A stretch of DNA of 64,000 nt. It comes from Phymorhynchus buccinoides. Taxonomy: Eukaryota > Mollusca > Gastropoda > Neogastropoda > Raphitomidae. Under the pieces are notes generated by a model that had not been told where the DNA came from, made no database searches, and saw only the letters and a program-made list of their open reading frames with translations. Position 1 is the first letter of the stretch, and every line of letters starts with the position of its first letter. Location of the stretch: positions 39,174,239-39,238,238 of the forward strand of contig CM065698.1 of assembly GCA_017654935.2 (NCBI GenBank), read 5' to 3'. Both the position numbers and the translations under genes were made by a program. Below are positions 1 through 14,807 of the stretch, piece by piece.

Positions 1-254
1 CACATACTCACAGGAAGAGACAGAAGGAGAAAGAGAGAATGATAAAACAGACAAACAGAGATAGACAGAGAGAAAGAGAGAGGCGCCACACACACACACT
101 TTCATAAAACCACTCTGGCTCACACTCAAATGTTTTTCTTAACAACCCCTTTACATAAAAATAGAGCCATTAGTACTATGCAAACCACGCAGAAATGTAC
201 ACTTTCATGCAACCACTCACACTCAAATAAAACATTCATATAAAGTCTCAAGAT

Positions 255-585
255 TCCCCCGTGGGGATACCGGGGGTGGGGGTGGGGAGTCTTTCGTAAA
301 AATGGTTCCCCCACCTTCTGGAAGTTCTGTGCTTGCAACTTCCTCTAATCTGCCACTCTCTTTGACTCTGCCTTTCCTTTCTATCATCTACTATTTTTAT
401 GACTTATTGGCCCATTCTCCTGCCTTTTTTCAAAAAAATCTTCCAAATATTTTTGTTCCTTTGAGTTCCTCCGAAATCGGAATGTGTCTGCTGTACGCAG
501 CAGGGAGAGCAGTGAAAACTGAAAACCGGACACATACGTACCTTACCCATTATGGCCTGGGAACGCAGAAGAAGAAAAAGTCTCA
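255..585 (+). mobile_element. Mosaic SINE, type 1 tail
   Basis: It runs from CCCCCGTGGGGATACC through TTCTGGAAGTTCTGTGCTTG and TCCTCCGAAATCGGAATGTG to GGCCTGGGAACGCAGAAGAA, with a GAA-type tail. No coding capacity. This is the fullest type 1 reference copy with 9838. Confidence 0.8.
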
Positions 586-599
586 AAATTAAATTAGAG

Positions 600-1245
600 A
601 TCATAGCTTTCTTTTGACAACACTATCAATTTTCAAATTTTAAATATTATGTTAGAACCATGAATTTGCATTTACACATACTCAAGTTTCAAAAGTCACA
701 TCATTATTATTTCCGAGATTATGATTTCCTCTCGACTTCACTATCAAGTTTCTAATTCCACATATGAATTTAGAATTATGACTCTCCAATTTCAAATCCC
801 ACATCATTCTAGAATTAGAAATAAAAATAATTCTTTTGACCACACACTCAAGTTTCAAATTCCACATATTATTTTAGAACAATAAATTTTCATCCACACA
901 CACTCAAAATCATTCAAATCCCACATAATAACATTTTTAAGATCACATCTTTCTCTTGACCACACAATCAAGCTTAAAACTCACATACTATTATAACCAT
1001 AAATTTGTATCCATGCACACTCAAAAACTTTCAAATCTCATATAAAAACATTTTGACTTAAGATCATGACTTTCGATTGACCACACAATCAAGTTTCAAA
1101 GTTAAATTCCACGTATTTTAGAACCATGACTTACCATTCACACACACTCAACAAAAAACAAAAAAATGAAATCCACATATTTCTTGCAGCAATCATGACT
1201 TTTTTGTTCAAACACACTCAAAAAGTTTCCGATCCCTCCCATTAC
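600..1245. repeat. Degenerate AT-rich tandem repeat, unit about 120 bp
   Basis: Phrases such as CACACACTCAAGTTTCAAAT, TTCCACATATTATTTTAGAA and TTTTGACCACACA recur in the same order about five times with substitutions and small gaps. The array ends next to the CENATAC stop codon. Confidence 0.65.
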
Positions 1246-1258
1246 TTTTAGCGCGGTG

Positions 1259-4200
1259 TCACAACTTTTTAACCACTTTGCTTCTGGCAGGTTGCGAAGA
1301 AAGGAGAGTCGAGTTGATGGGGATCAAACCCGCAGTCCCCGACATTTGTGAGTCACTGTGGACCGCTCGCCGCCTCTTGTACGGCCGGTAACTCCCCAAC
1401 AATGTCACATCTTCGCTTTCAGAGAGCGGAGTGTTCATGTGTGACGACGATGATGATGTGCTTTGGTGCGTGTCTGAGTTCCAATGTTTTGACATGTTTG
1501 TTTCGCTCTCAGACGGCAGTGCATTTGCATATGTAAATGAAGATGATGAACTTTGGTGCGAGTCAGAGTTCCAATGTTTTGAAACGTTTGTTTCACTTTC
1601 AGAAGGTAGAGCGTTTGCGAACACCAATGACGACGCGTTTTGATACACATCAGCGTTCCAGTGACTTGAAATGTTCCTTTTGATTCCCTCACTTTCGGAA
1701 GAGTTGGACTTTGTATACGTTGACTGACTTTGATTATACACATTTGTGTTCCACGGTCCTGGCGTGTTCATTTCAACCGTTGTACGGCCAGAAAGCACAG
1801 GGTTCATGTATGATGATGATGACACACTTTGGCACATATCTGTATTCCACTGTCTCGATACATTTGCTTCGATTCTTTCATTTTCAGAAAGCATTGAGCT
1901 TGTGTGCAATGACGTACTTTGATACACATCAGCCTCCCATAGTCTCGAAACGTTTGTTTCATCCGCAACTTTGGATTCTCTTGACAGAAATGACACACCC
2001 GTTGCAGCAGGTAAACCGTTTATGAGACTGTCTGGCCGCAGTGTTTCCTTCGCTTTGTTCAAACTGTCAAGTTCAAGGTCGTTGAGGGGATAATGGGTAA
2101 GCGAGGAAGAGGTGGCGGTGGCGGACGGTTTCGCTTTTTTGCGGTAAAACGCAGGAGATCCTTTGACGGAGGAAGAGCGCTCCTTTAAAAACTGTTGACT
2201 GATAAAGAAGAAAAAAAGAACAGAATATGCACACAAGGGTTACTTTCAGTGACAGCATCTCTTTTATCAATATTTCTTTAACTCATTCCATGCTGGCCAG
2301 TTGCTTCCCTTTGCAAGCGTTCTGTACTGGCCGATTTGCATAGGTTGCCAAAAAATTATTTTCTAAATAATGGTAACAGATACAAACGTGACATTTTGGC
2401 AATATGTACACAATATACAGTACTAACACCTGCAACAGTTTCAAAGCATCCACTTGATTAGTTTTGATTTGTGATATTTTAAAATAAATGCATGTTTTGT
2501 CAAGCCAGGCACACTCATAATAGCGAAAATATAATTTTAAGGTCCCAAAATAGCCTACAGCCAGCCAGTCAGTGAAATTAAAAATCTAATCCACCAATTA
2601 CATCGCAAGGGCACTGATGTCACATTGGCATGGATACCATCACATTGCGGTCTTATTGGCAATGATCTGGCCGACCACGAAGCCAAATTGGCAGCCTCCC
2701 ATAGGGCCGGCACCATACAGGACATAGGCCTTTCCACTGGCGAAGCCAAATCAATACTAAAATGAGCATCTTTCCAGGAGTGGGCCAAGGAATTGGAAAC
2801 TTTTGCCAAAGCCCACTCCTGGGACCCAAACCTAGTACAGGGGGGATTGTTTCTTACAGTTCCACGCCAAATACAACGACTTATTTTCCGTATAAGAACT
2901 AAAGCATTCTATAGTAAATTCAAGAACATCACCTGTGAGTGTACTAAAAATCTAAATTTCGACCATCTTTTTCAACCCTGCACTTTTATTCTAAAGGAAT
3001 TCCATGAATTACACTTAAAATTAAAATCCGTTAACATTCCCTTCACCAAAAAAGCCATACTATCTAAGGGTGATAGGGAATGGTCTCCTTTGGTGTGGCT
3101 CGCAGAAGCCATACATAATGCTCCATTCAAATCGTACTTTTAAATAACCACACTCATACTTAGGCAACAATGGTTAGGGTGGAGTCCCTCCGGTCCGCGG
3201 GCTGGACACCTGCCCACACTCCTGCTCCCTTTCCCCCCCCCTCTCCCCTTTTATCTAAACATGCGCGTGGGTCGCCGAAGTGGCTCCCTTTTGAGCCCAC
3301 CTTTTTTTAATTCCTTTCCCCACAGTGGACAGGTGTCCGGCGCGAGCACCTGAGGCTTCTTTCATAGTCGTAAGGCTTTTTTGCTGGTGCTCCCTCCCCG
3401 TTAGGGACCACCTAAGCGACGGCTATCCCCTGCTCGTGTCGGAGAGGAGGGGTCCCTCTCCCTCCCTCCCTCCGCCTCGAACAAGATAGAATTGTTAACC
3501 ACCTTACCCCCATTGATAGTTCAATGATAGTGTTCCACTGTTTAAACAGGGGCGGGGGAGATTTTGTGGCTACCCCCCCCCCCCCCCTGGTTGGTCAGTG
3601 GACTAACTCAAATAACTTTAGAGAATATTTTCTACTATATGTAATCAAAAATAACACTAACGTCAGTCTCCTGACTGCTAGCCGGCCGGTTGACCTCCTT
3701 CGCGATTGGTTGTAGGGGTCGGGCGCGCGCATACACTCCACTCCATACACAACAACAAAACTCTACAAATTCACTACAATTTATTACCTACTAAAAAGCA
3801 TCCTGGAACTATTTCCCAATCTTATATCGAAATTTTAAAATAAAACTATACCCGGACCTTACATATACCATGACTAAACTACTATCATGTATTTTTAATC
3901 CTTCACAATTAACTACTTATATCTAAATCGCAACATGAGTATTTTACCTATCAAGAGAGGACGATCTCTCGATTGACGTCATTAACACCACCTAAAATCA
4001 AGACACCCTCTATCAGAATTCGGTTTAAGGTCAAGACCTATATGGCTTTGCTCTATTCGCCCAAGGTAAATTTTTAATTAATCTTTTAATACACATACTC
4101 CGTTTACTTAAATTAAATATCTTACTAAATCTTTTAACAACTCAGAATTTTAAACAAATATAAAACATTTTTAAACTCAAGATTAAAATTTAAGTCCGAG

Positions 4201-7200
4201 ATGTAAATTTTTCCCCTGTATAGGGAAGTCCCGGGGGCAGAGCTATCTTCCCCTGGTAGGACACATTAAAAAACTTTTTTTAGCCCGAGATGTACATTTT
4301 CCCCTAAATTACTGGGATGTCCTGGGGGCAGAGGTGTTCTTCCCCCGGTAGGGCTTGTTAAACTTTTAGAATTCTGTTTTAAAACTCTTGTAAAATATTG
4401 AACATATATTTGTAAATACATTCTTTATTTTAAAAATAAATAAGGGCCATCAATGGTTTTTTATTATTAAACTGAAGTTAAATCTTCTTTTAACATTTGT
4501 AGCCCTGAAATTTTAATCCCGGGGGAGTTAGGGTTTCGGTTGGGTCACAAAAATAATAACAAAAGAAATTTTTATCTATTAAAAATTTTAAAAAAATAAA
4601 ATATATCTCAAATTTTATCAAAGTATTACCAGACTCCTTTAAATAGCCTAAAATAAATCTCGCCAGACTAATATTCTAAAATCGGCTTGCGCCTCTAAAA
4701 AATATTTCCCCTTTCACTATTTTTGTTTATGTCCCTGTCCCCGTAACGTTTTTTATATTTTGTCCTGTCCCTCAATCTAAACCTAAGTAAAAATGTCTCA
4801 TATGTGCCCCTAGGGGTCGAGAGGACGTAAAACACTAGTTACCACCAGCCTACAGCCAGCCAGTCAGTGTCTAGAGGCATGAATGAAACGTAGTAGTAGC
4901 CCTCTGAGCCACTTTGAAGCACGCATGACTGTTAACCTATGAACTATGAATTTTTAAAGTTCAGATGCGATATCCCGTTACCTTAGTAACGAGGCGTTGT
5001 GCGCATGCCCTGCGACGAGAGCGCAGGTTAGTATAGAAAGAGTTAAAAATTAAAAATCACAAAGATAAACAAACTCTAAAGTTATAAGCAAGAGAGCATT
5101 GGTTTGCTTAAAGAACCTCAATGAATGACCACTTTTACTTCAACTTCTTTTATTTTGGTTGTAACAACTTTTGTGGTGGTAATTCTGCTCGAGAGGAGAT
5201 TTGAAAATAGCCGACTACATACGTCAAATCATTTAACCCTTTCACCGCCAAAGTCGCATTTTAGCACCACAGTGATTTAACACCTATGTCACTAAAAGGC
5301 ATCAAATTGGGGTCTATTATCCAAAGACACTATTGTCTTAGTTTTGGGAAGTAAGGACAGACCTTATTTTATATGTACAGAAGAAAATACTGCAGATGGA
5401 TTTTGTTCTCTACCCAGGTAAATTTAATGGACATTTTTGGCTGAAATATGGCTGGCGGTGAAAGGGTTAAATGAAACGCTCGAGAGTCATAGACTTCCAC
5501 AAAAGACTAAGCTGTACCGTGGTTCCCATAGCTGTAGGAAATCATTTATAGTGTAGCTCTCACTTCACTATTGGCCCATACTACAGGCTAATATCAACCA
5601 CACTAACAAACAAGCTTACTGTGAGGCGAGTCTTCGTCCATGATCCCACACTCGAAAAAAAGCCGGCAAACATTGTGTTTAGTGGGAAGCCATTGAACTT
5701 AGGTACACACTAACAGACACAAGGGAATACACACTCACAAACACACTGACAAAGAGACACACTAACGAACACGCTAGCACACACTCTTATTGCAAGCTAA
5801 GTCTCTGATCAGTCTTCCATACTCGGCTAAAAAGCCGGTGTTTAGCAAGGCTACATAGCATGTCACAGGCTTCCAGGGTTGTTCTGGGGCTGCTCTTGTA
5901 GGGTGGGTCCCATCAGTACCTTCGCGCGTTTCTTTGTCATACAGACACTGAGATACACACTCACAAAACAGACAGAAGAACACACTCACGAACATGTTAG
6001 AACACACACTTACTGCAAGTTGAGTCTCCGACCGTGGTTCCACACTTGAACAAAAAGCTGACAAATATTGCAAAAACTAACAGTCAATAAGTTACACACT
6101 CACAAACACACTGACAGAGGAACACACTCACGAACACGTTAACACACACACTTAATGCAAGTTAAGTCTCCAATCATGCTTCCACACTCGGCCAAACACG
6201 GTAAGCATTTGAGCTTAGGTGCACACTAACAGACACACTGAAATACACACTCACAGACACACTAATAGAAGAACACACTAACAAACACATTAGCACACAA
6301 CACTTACTGCGAGTCGAGTCTCCGTACGTGGTTCCATACTCGACCAACCACTAACCATTGAGGATAAATACACACTAGAACAGACACATGGAGATACACA
6401 CTCACAAACACACTGACAGAAGAACACACTCACAAACACGCTAATATACACACTTACTGCGAGTCGAGTCTCCGTACGTGGTTCCATACTCGACCAACCA
6501 CTAACCATTCAGGATAAATACACACTAAAACAGACACATGGAGATACACACTCACAAACACACTGACAGAAGAACACACTCACAAACACGCTAATATACC
6601 ACACTTACTGCGAGTTGAGTCTTCGACCGTGGTTCCAAACTCGGCCGAACGCAGGCAGCCATTGCGAAGAAGTGTCCACTTTGTGATCGAAGTTTGCACC
6701 AACCCGAGTGGATGGGAGTTTCTGCTTCTTCTGTTTTTCCACTGTAACACAGGAATTAAGAGAGAGAGAAGAGACATACACAGAAAATGAGCATGCGTGT
6801 GTGAAGTTGGCTAGAGGTTTCTGTCCTTTCTGTTTTTCCACTGTAACAAAGGAATTAAAATGATTGTGTGTTGTGTGTGTATGTGCATGTGTGTGTGTGT
6901 GTGTTTGCATATATAGGTGTGTGCGTGTTTGCATGGTATGTATGTACATACATACGTCCATGCAATATTTGTGTGTTTGCAAGTATTTATAGTACAACTT
7001 CAGAATTTATAAGTGAACAAAAGTGCTTAGCAGATGAGTGTGTAAAAAAAAAAAAAAAGCGCCTAATAAATACTATCATAATCATTATTACCATCACCAT
7101 CATCATTACCATCATCATCACCACCATCATCATCATTCAATAACAATACAGATGAATTTTGTTTTTGTTTTTTTGCTGACCCATCTTCTGGACCGTGCAG

Positions 7201-10200
7201 TGGCATTGCTCCCACGCCGCTCATTCCAAGTCCCAACTCACATGCACACCCTGGCTTGTCAAGTCGCAGAATCCGAAATCAACAGTCCAAAGGGAGCCGA
7301 ATCTATGTTAGGCTGTCAGGAGGCAACCACCAGAGGAGACACTGCACTGCTGCTAAGTCACTGCGGTGGAGTTCAGTGGAGTCTGTTCTTGGTACTTTAT
7401 ATATAATCAGAGGTGTCTCTGTGAAATTCGGGTTGCTCCCACCTGGAGAGCGCGTCACAGCCAGAGGCGCGCCACCCAGTTTTAAATTATTTTTGTTATT
7501 TCCATGCGATTTTTGTGTGCCTGATGAGGAAGGAAAGGGTGCGGGTGGTGGTAAATTTAGACCATATGACAAGTTTTTCGTTGCCACTGGGTTTAACGTG
7601 TGCTAATCGTCTCATCCGAAAGACTTCATGTTCCGACCATAAGGCCTAATGCAGAGTGAGAGGAAAAATCCCCTGTACCCAGGTTCAAACTTATTGTATA
7701 CGAGGCGAACGCATTACCTTTGTGCCACTCTACACCTTAGCTAAGACTCTTAAGTTAACATACGAATACAGGTGAATTTTGACCAACATCACCACACTCA
7801 CAATGTTTGGCGAAGGTTTCGGCGGTGGGTCCTATCTCTAACCCCTTCCCCTCTCCCCACTGTTCCTCCACCATCCATGGAGGGGTGGCCCCTGTGTAGA
7901 TGTTGCCCCCTTCTTCAACCTGTGTCTGCAACAGGTTAAACACCCCATCAGCAACATTTGAGATGCAAGAAAACAACAACAATATAGCTGCCAACTTTGG
8001 AGAAACAAAATTCCTGAGTGCGGGGAGTCCGGGGGCCCCCCAGTGAAATCCAGGGATAATGCCCCTAGAGGGGGTCTGGGACCAACACACAAAGAAGAAA
8101 ATTCTGTGTTTTTTGAACCCACAGTTGAATAAATAAAAGGATCAAAATTTTGTCAATATGTTGTACAAACAAAAAGCATGTACTGTAAGGGAGTGGAATT
8201 GCCTTAACGAAGAGACTGTGAAGGCTGAGACGGTCGAGGCATTTAAACAGTGCCTCCCGTCCAACGACCCAAGCTTCTAAAGATTTTTTTAATTTTTATA
8301 TTTTTTTATATTTTTTATGCTCTCCCCCCCGTTGGTTCAAATGCCAGAAGTGGTTACTGCCAACATACCGACTACAGATACAGACAGAGAGTTCTAAAAA
8401 TCCTACTTTTAAAGTTCAACATAAAACTAAAAAAATGCATTAAAAAAAAAAATCTTCCAATATCCCTATCCTTCCAAATACCTATGTTCGGAAATGTCAA
8501 ATTCAGGAAAATCAGATCATTTTCTGGATGTTCCTGAGAGACTGGAATTCTGGACATTCTTGAAAAATTCCTGAGGGTTGGCAGCTAGGCAAAACCCAAC
8601 AACACACACAGTGGTGTACCGAGGATCAAAAAGTGATAGGACAAATTGTCCTGACAAGAGAAATCAATAGGACAATGTCCTGGCTCTTGCAAAAACCAGT
8701 AAGACAAAGCGTGCCAGTGTCAAACATTTAATCAGACATTTGTCCTGACAGGGGAGAACACAATAATAGTACATTTTCAATTTTAATAGGTCAATGTCCT
8801 ATGACCAGGGCCTCGGGACATCACTACACACACACACACAAAACACAACAGTGCTGCAAAAACAAGACGAACCAAATTCTATGCACTGTAAGGCACTTCT
8901 TGTTATTTATAATATTAGGCGCATCCCCCAAACGTTTACACACAATTTTGATGTTGCATCCCCCAAACTTTTACACACAATTTTGATGTTTCTTGCTATA
9001 TTAACAGTCATGTTATACATAAAACACATGCATAGCTGCCAACTTTTCCCAAACAAAATCCCAAACAAAAATTGGTGATCTTTGATTGCCGTCCTCCCTT
9101 CATACGACACATTTACTGTGCAGCGGCAAACTGTGCAAAAAGCAGTATTTGCCCTGTGGACAGCTGTCGATGAAGTCAAATTTGTTGTATTCGTCTGAAA
9201 AGACGGTCTTCCATTTCTTTGTCTTCTCCTTTGCCTTCAGCATCGTGGCGAGGTTACTTCAATGACGGCGTGAGACAGGCCTAAAGACCGCCAAACAAAG
9301 GATTGCAGGAGGAAGTAGCCCCCGCTTCCGACATGCGCAGTATGAACTCTGCTCCACGAAGCTTCCTGAAACCCAGTTTCGGTTTTCGGGTTTCATAATA
9401 CTTGTTTCTGAGGTCATCTAAGCTGGAAATTTTGAAATCCGGGAGTTTCACGTGAATTCTGGGAAGATGGGGAGAGGTGACAAAATCCGGGAAGCTCCCG
9501 GACTTAAAGGGAGGGTTAGCAGGTATGCACATGGGTACCACACCATCAGCCAGGAAAGAAAGAATCACCTTATCTTTTTCGCAACACACCGCTAGAATAC
9601 TAGCAACGCCTGAGTTTACTGTTGCCGAAACGCTGCTAGTATTATAGCAACAGGCAAAACGCCCCTGTGGCCGACAGTGGTGTGGCTGCTTTCAACTCAT
9701 TCAGTTAAACACAAAATAACGAATAGGTTTTCAAATTTGATATAATTTAAAACATTAAAGATAATTCTAAACCACTATGCAAAAATAAAATCATTGTGAT
9801 CTACAGATTTTATAAGAGAATTTATTGAAAAGGGACACTCCCCTGTGGGGATACCGGGGGGTCACCCATACAAATAGTTCCCCTACCTTCTGGAAGTTCT
9901 GTGCTTGTAACTTCATCTAATGTCTCTCTCTTTGACTCTGTCTTTTCCCTTGCTTTGTGTCATCTACTATCTTTCTGACTTTTGACCCATGCTTTGTGTC
10001 ATCTACTATCTTTCTGACTTTTGACCCATTCTCCTGCTTTTTTTCCAAAAAAATCTCCCATATAGTTTTCTCCTTTGAGCTCCTCCGAAATCGGAACGGG
10101 TCAGCTGAATGCAGCGAGGACACCAGTGAAAACTGGAAAATGAACACATACCTACCCATTGGGCCTTATGGCCCGGGAACGCAGAAGAAGAAGAAAAGGA

Positions 10201-13200
10201 CCAAAATCAGGTCTCCTGAAGGAATTTCTACTCCTTGAATGCAGTGTCCTGAGGGAATATGGAGCAGCGAGAGGGGTTGTGTTGAAAGTGTTAAAGTCTG
10301 TAAAATATGATAAGCTTAAAACACAGTATATTGCAAGGCAAGCTGCCACAATAACTGATTATATGAACACAACTACTCCTGTTTAGGAAAGATCTAGTGA
10401 TAATGGTGATGAAGATGGTGATGAAGATGGTGATGATGATGATGACAATGAAGAACAGAAAAGGAAGAGAAAGGGAAATAATGAAGATGAAGGAAAAGAA
10501 GAAAAAGATGACAACAAGAACAAAGAAGCAGAAAAAAAAAATATGAGAATAAGAAAACCCCCCCAAAAAAACCCAAGATGGCAAATGCCATATAAACGTA
10601 CTCCCTGTTCAGCCTATCCTCACTCTCACTTTATTATTGGCCCTTTCAAAGGCTAGCCTTACTTGAGTGACTGGGAGTGCAACAATGGTTACAATCAAAC
10701 CGATGCAGCGCACAAGTGCATAGGCGCAACTCCACAAAATGAAAAAAAATGAAAGGCGTGGATCTAGGGACCCCTGGGCCGGCAGGGTACAGGGGCAGAG
10801 CCCTGTCGGACGATTCAGGGGGGCAAGTTAAGAGAGAGAGATAACGAGACAGACAGTTAAAATAATACAGAGACAGTTTGAGTCCGATAAGCCTTATCTT
10901 TTAAAAAAAATCAGTACCTTTGTAATATTCAAATTTTTGTTATTGGGATGACATTAACACGGCTTGCCATTCTGTGAATCCGACATTGTGTACTGCACCT
11001 GCACCACATGTGTGGCGTTTGCAATACAATACATCTGTATCGTTCAAAATTTGGGACTTTCCTGGAGCTGCACTGCCTCTGGGCATTGCCTCCAGGATCG
11101 TTCCCACCATCTTTATATCTACTAATGTCCCATATGTGTCTGTTTCAGACCGGAGGACGTTAAACGGATTTTCATTCCGTACCACACCTGCAAGGTCTAA
11201 GGAACCATTGTACCAAATTTCATTAATATCGTTTCAGTGGTTTAGGTGCTATGGACAGGAACACATTTTAGTCAAACAAGGACGCACACGCACACACATA
11301 CAGACAGGGAAACGCACAGCTCTCATTCCCATTCCAATGTACTCCCGTTCTGTTAGAACTGGGAGTACCAAAAAAGGGAGAAGAAGAAGAAAAAGCAGAA
11401 GAAAAATTAGAAGAAAGTGAGGATGAAGAAAACAAACAATAAGAAAAAAAAGAAAAAAAAAGAAGAAAAAAAGACATAACACTCTACTCACCTGAGCAAG
11501 ACCAATACAAATCAGACCCTCCCCAACAGCAAACACCGTTGTTTTGCCACCGGCAACGGCATCAGCGTTGTTGCCAGGCGCTTGGCCATAGCTACTAGAC
11601 GATGGTGTTGAGCCGCTATTATTAGTATATCCTCCAAGTGCGGCGCGACTCAGCGAAGAAGAAGATGAAGAGGAGTGCTTCACAAGCTATAACATTCAGG
11701 AAAACCAAAGTAGCATTTTGTGCATGAACATCACTCTCAGATCTGCTAACTTTTTTTTTTAACAGATCAGAGAGGAAATTTAGGTAACCGAGAAGAAATT
11801 GGGCATCAGCAGGAACATTTTGGCAACAGATGGGAATTTGGGGCAGCTGAGATTAATTTTGGGCAACAGAGGAATTTGGGCATTTGAGACTGAGAGGAAT
11901 TATCAAACGCTCAGCGAAATGTTGGGAAACTGAGAGGAATTTGGAGAAGCCAAGAGGAATGCTGGGAAACTGAGAGTAAGAGGAATTTGGGGAAGCAGAG
12001 AGGAATATCGGGATGCTGAGATGAAATCAGGCAACAGAAATTTTGGGCAGATAATAGGAATTTAGGGCAGATAGGAGTGTTGAGAAGCTAAGAGGAATGG
12101 TTCTATACACTACTATTAGATAACATTATGTTTCATGATCAAAACCACAAGAAAGATGTTTTACAATGGCCGCCACTGTCCAATTCTTTCCACAATAGTT
12201 CCAAACAAAGAAACAACCAAAAACGTTTGAAAAAGTAACAAAAATGCAATACAAGCGGTGAAAGGAATTAATTTTATAGAAAGTAAAACCTTTGTTACTT
12301 CCATTGCCTGTCACACAGGATGAGTGCACACATACGAATAGAAAACACCACTGAAAGTGTTTATGATGTTAAAATTAAAATTTCAAAAAATGAAAATCTG
12401 TGGAGTTTTAGAGCATCAATTAAAACAAAAATATACTTTGCAAAGTACTATTAACATTTTAAAACGAATACATATTAGAATAAATGGATGAAAGGGAGAA
12501 ATATGACCAAAACCACAATGCACTGACATATTTTTGAATTGTTTCAATCCTCCTGTTACTTTGGAAATTGACCCATCATTTTCAACAATTTCGGGTCATA
12601 TGACCTTTGAAGCTTAAAAATAATTTGAAGCTCTGTGTTCAGTATGTTGAAAGAAAATAAACATATATAATCAAAGGTTAAAAAAAAAATCATAATCATT
12701 AAAAAAAAAATCAAAGTAGGATACGATGCGTTGAAGGTCGGTGACACACCTCTTGTTGTTTGCCCAACCACGTCACTTCATGACTGCGACGTTCGCCGGC
12801 GCGAATGTTTTCAGTTTCCTGCGACGAATAATCAAATGAAAATCAATGAAATGACAAATTTTGTATCAAAGTTAACCTAAAGGAAAATGACAAAATTATC
12901 AAAGTTAACATCAATGTCCTTTTATTGTAGAAGGAGACAGGCATGGTCAAAGGGCAGTAGCCCGAAATATTTGCCGAATAAATTTACACCAGTCTACCCA
13001 CCTGCTGATTTTTTCTATTGTTTTGAATCCTTTTATTGTAGTATATAAACCAGAAGATTTTTATTTACACACAAGAATTTGACATACAGTTTTTGTTGAT
13101 GAGATCAAATGATTTGACAATATTTTTTTGACTATTGGCCACTGCAGAGAACACCTTATGCAAGAGTGAATGCCCTTGGTGGGTGGGGAAAGATGCTTGA

Positions 13201-14775
13201 GTACTGATCAAACAAGGGAATAACTCTCGCCAATAACCCTATTTGAGGCCACTGAATGGCTGCCCTTTGCAAGAGTGAATGCCCTTTTGGATACTGACCA
13301 ACAAGGGCATAACTCTTGCCGTCAAGGGTGTTAATAACCCTAGTTGCAGTGGCCAATAGGGCGATACTTTTTTTTCTCAGACTAAGACCCTTGCATCTTA
13401 TAATGTGAGTGATAAGGAACACCTTATAGTCTGAAACATAGGGTAAAGAAATTTTATTCAGGCAAAAAACCCCAAAAAGTTGGTTTCCTGTTTCCCGACC
13501 GACCCTAGTTTTTGGCTGCCGACCCTAAGCTTCTTTTTGACAAATGGGAAAAAAAGAAAACGAAAACGAAAGTAAGCGAGCAAACAGAAACGTAAAACAT
13601 CATAAGTGCAAAAGCATACACTGTTTTGTTTTATTAAAATATATAAATATATTTACACACATGGAGTGTGAACACAAGTTTAAACAAGGGCATCGCCGAG
13701 CGGCAGACATGTCCGTCACCAGCAATGCCACGCACTTGCGACACCCCGTAGAGTGTCACATCCTGACACAAAATTGGAAGGGATTCTGTCTTCTAGTTCA
13801 CGAGATACAGCTTGAAGAAGAAACATATAGCGCAAAGAAGGAAATTTCGGTTTTCAAGGTCACACTTCAAGGTCAAGGTCAGCATGGTGATAATTTATGC
13901 TTGGATGTTTTCTTCTCTAGGGTATACAGTACCACACACAATCTGAAGCGCTTCTGTCAAGTACCAATGTGGAAAATATGGCTTAAAACCCAATGTGTAG
14001 ACCCCTACCACTTTAAAGGCCTACTGATCGCCCGGACCGTGACCTTGACCTTGATCGGTATGCCACCATCAGAACGGGCATAAGCCAAAGTACCTTCATG
14101 CCAAATTTGAAGACTCTAACACTAACGGTGTGGGAGTTATGGCCCCTGAAAGATTTTCGGTTTTCAAGGTCGTACGCAAAGGTCAAGGTCACGACGGCAA
14201 AATGGTTTGCGCGGATGCCTTCCTCTCATGGTGACACACCAGCACACAAAATTTGACGTGATTCTGTCAATCCGTTCGAAAGATATCCTTGGGACAGACA
14301 GAAGGAGAAAAAAATGACCCTCTGATTTTCAGGCTCCAGCGATCTTTTTGACCTTGACCTTGACCGGTATGCCATCATCAGAACGGGCATAAGCCAAACC
14401 ACCTTCATACCAAGTTTCAACATCCTATGTTGATCGGTGCCCGAGATATGGCTAAAAATAGATTTTCAGTTTTCAAGGTCGTACAAGGTCAAGGTCACAA
14501 CGGCAAAATGGTTTGCGCCGATCTCTTCCTATTAAGGAGGCACACATTCACACAAAATTTGACGCGATTCGGTCAAGCGGTTCGGGAGATATCCTTGGGA
14601 AAGACAAAAAAACAAAACAAAACAACAACAAACAAACAAACAAACAAACAAAAATACAAACCAGCCCATCGCAAAGTCCGTTACCTTCGGTGACGGACAA
14701 AAAAGCCACACAAAAAAAAGCCAAGTACCTACTACCCTATTTTTGAAACTGATGAAACCCCAAACAGACATTTTT

Positions 14776-14807
<32 letters not shown>

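Larger units (their letters stand above)
1..1258. other. 3' flank of CENATAC: SINE, then AT-rich tandem repeats
   Basis: This stretch holds a GA- and CA-rich start, one mosaic SINE (about 255-585) and a degenerate AT-rich satellite (about 600-1245). No coding exon was found. No canonical minus-strand poly(A) signal was found close to the CENATAC stop. Confidence 0.5.

Noticed and set aside
9281..9589. Antisense frame of about 100 codons ([15 protein letters not shown])
   Set aside because: It lies within an inverted-repeat element, has no recognised domain, and shows no exon boundaries that would connect it to a gene.
13544..14083. Open frame of about 180 codons inside the AGGTCA repeat
   Set aside because: The same frame occurs in the copy near 37230-37598 with indels, and no protein family was recognised; it is repeat DNA open by chance.
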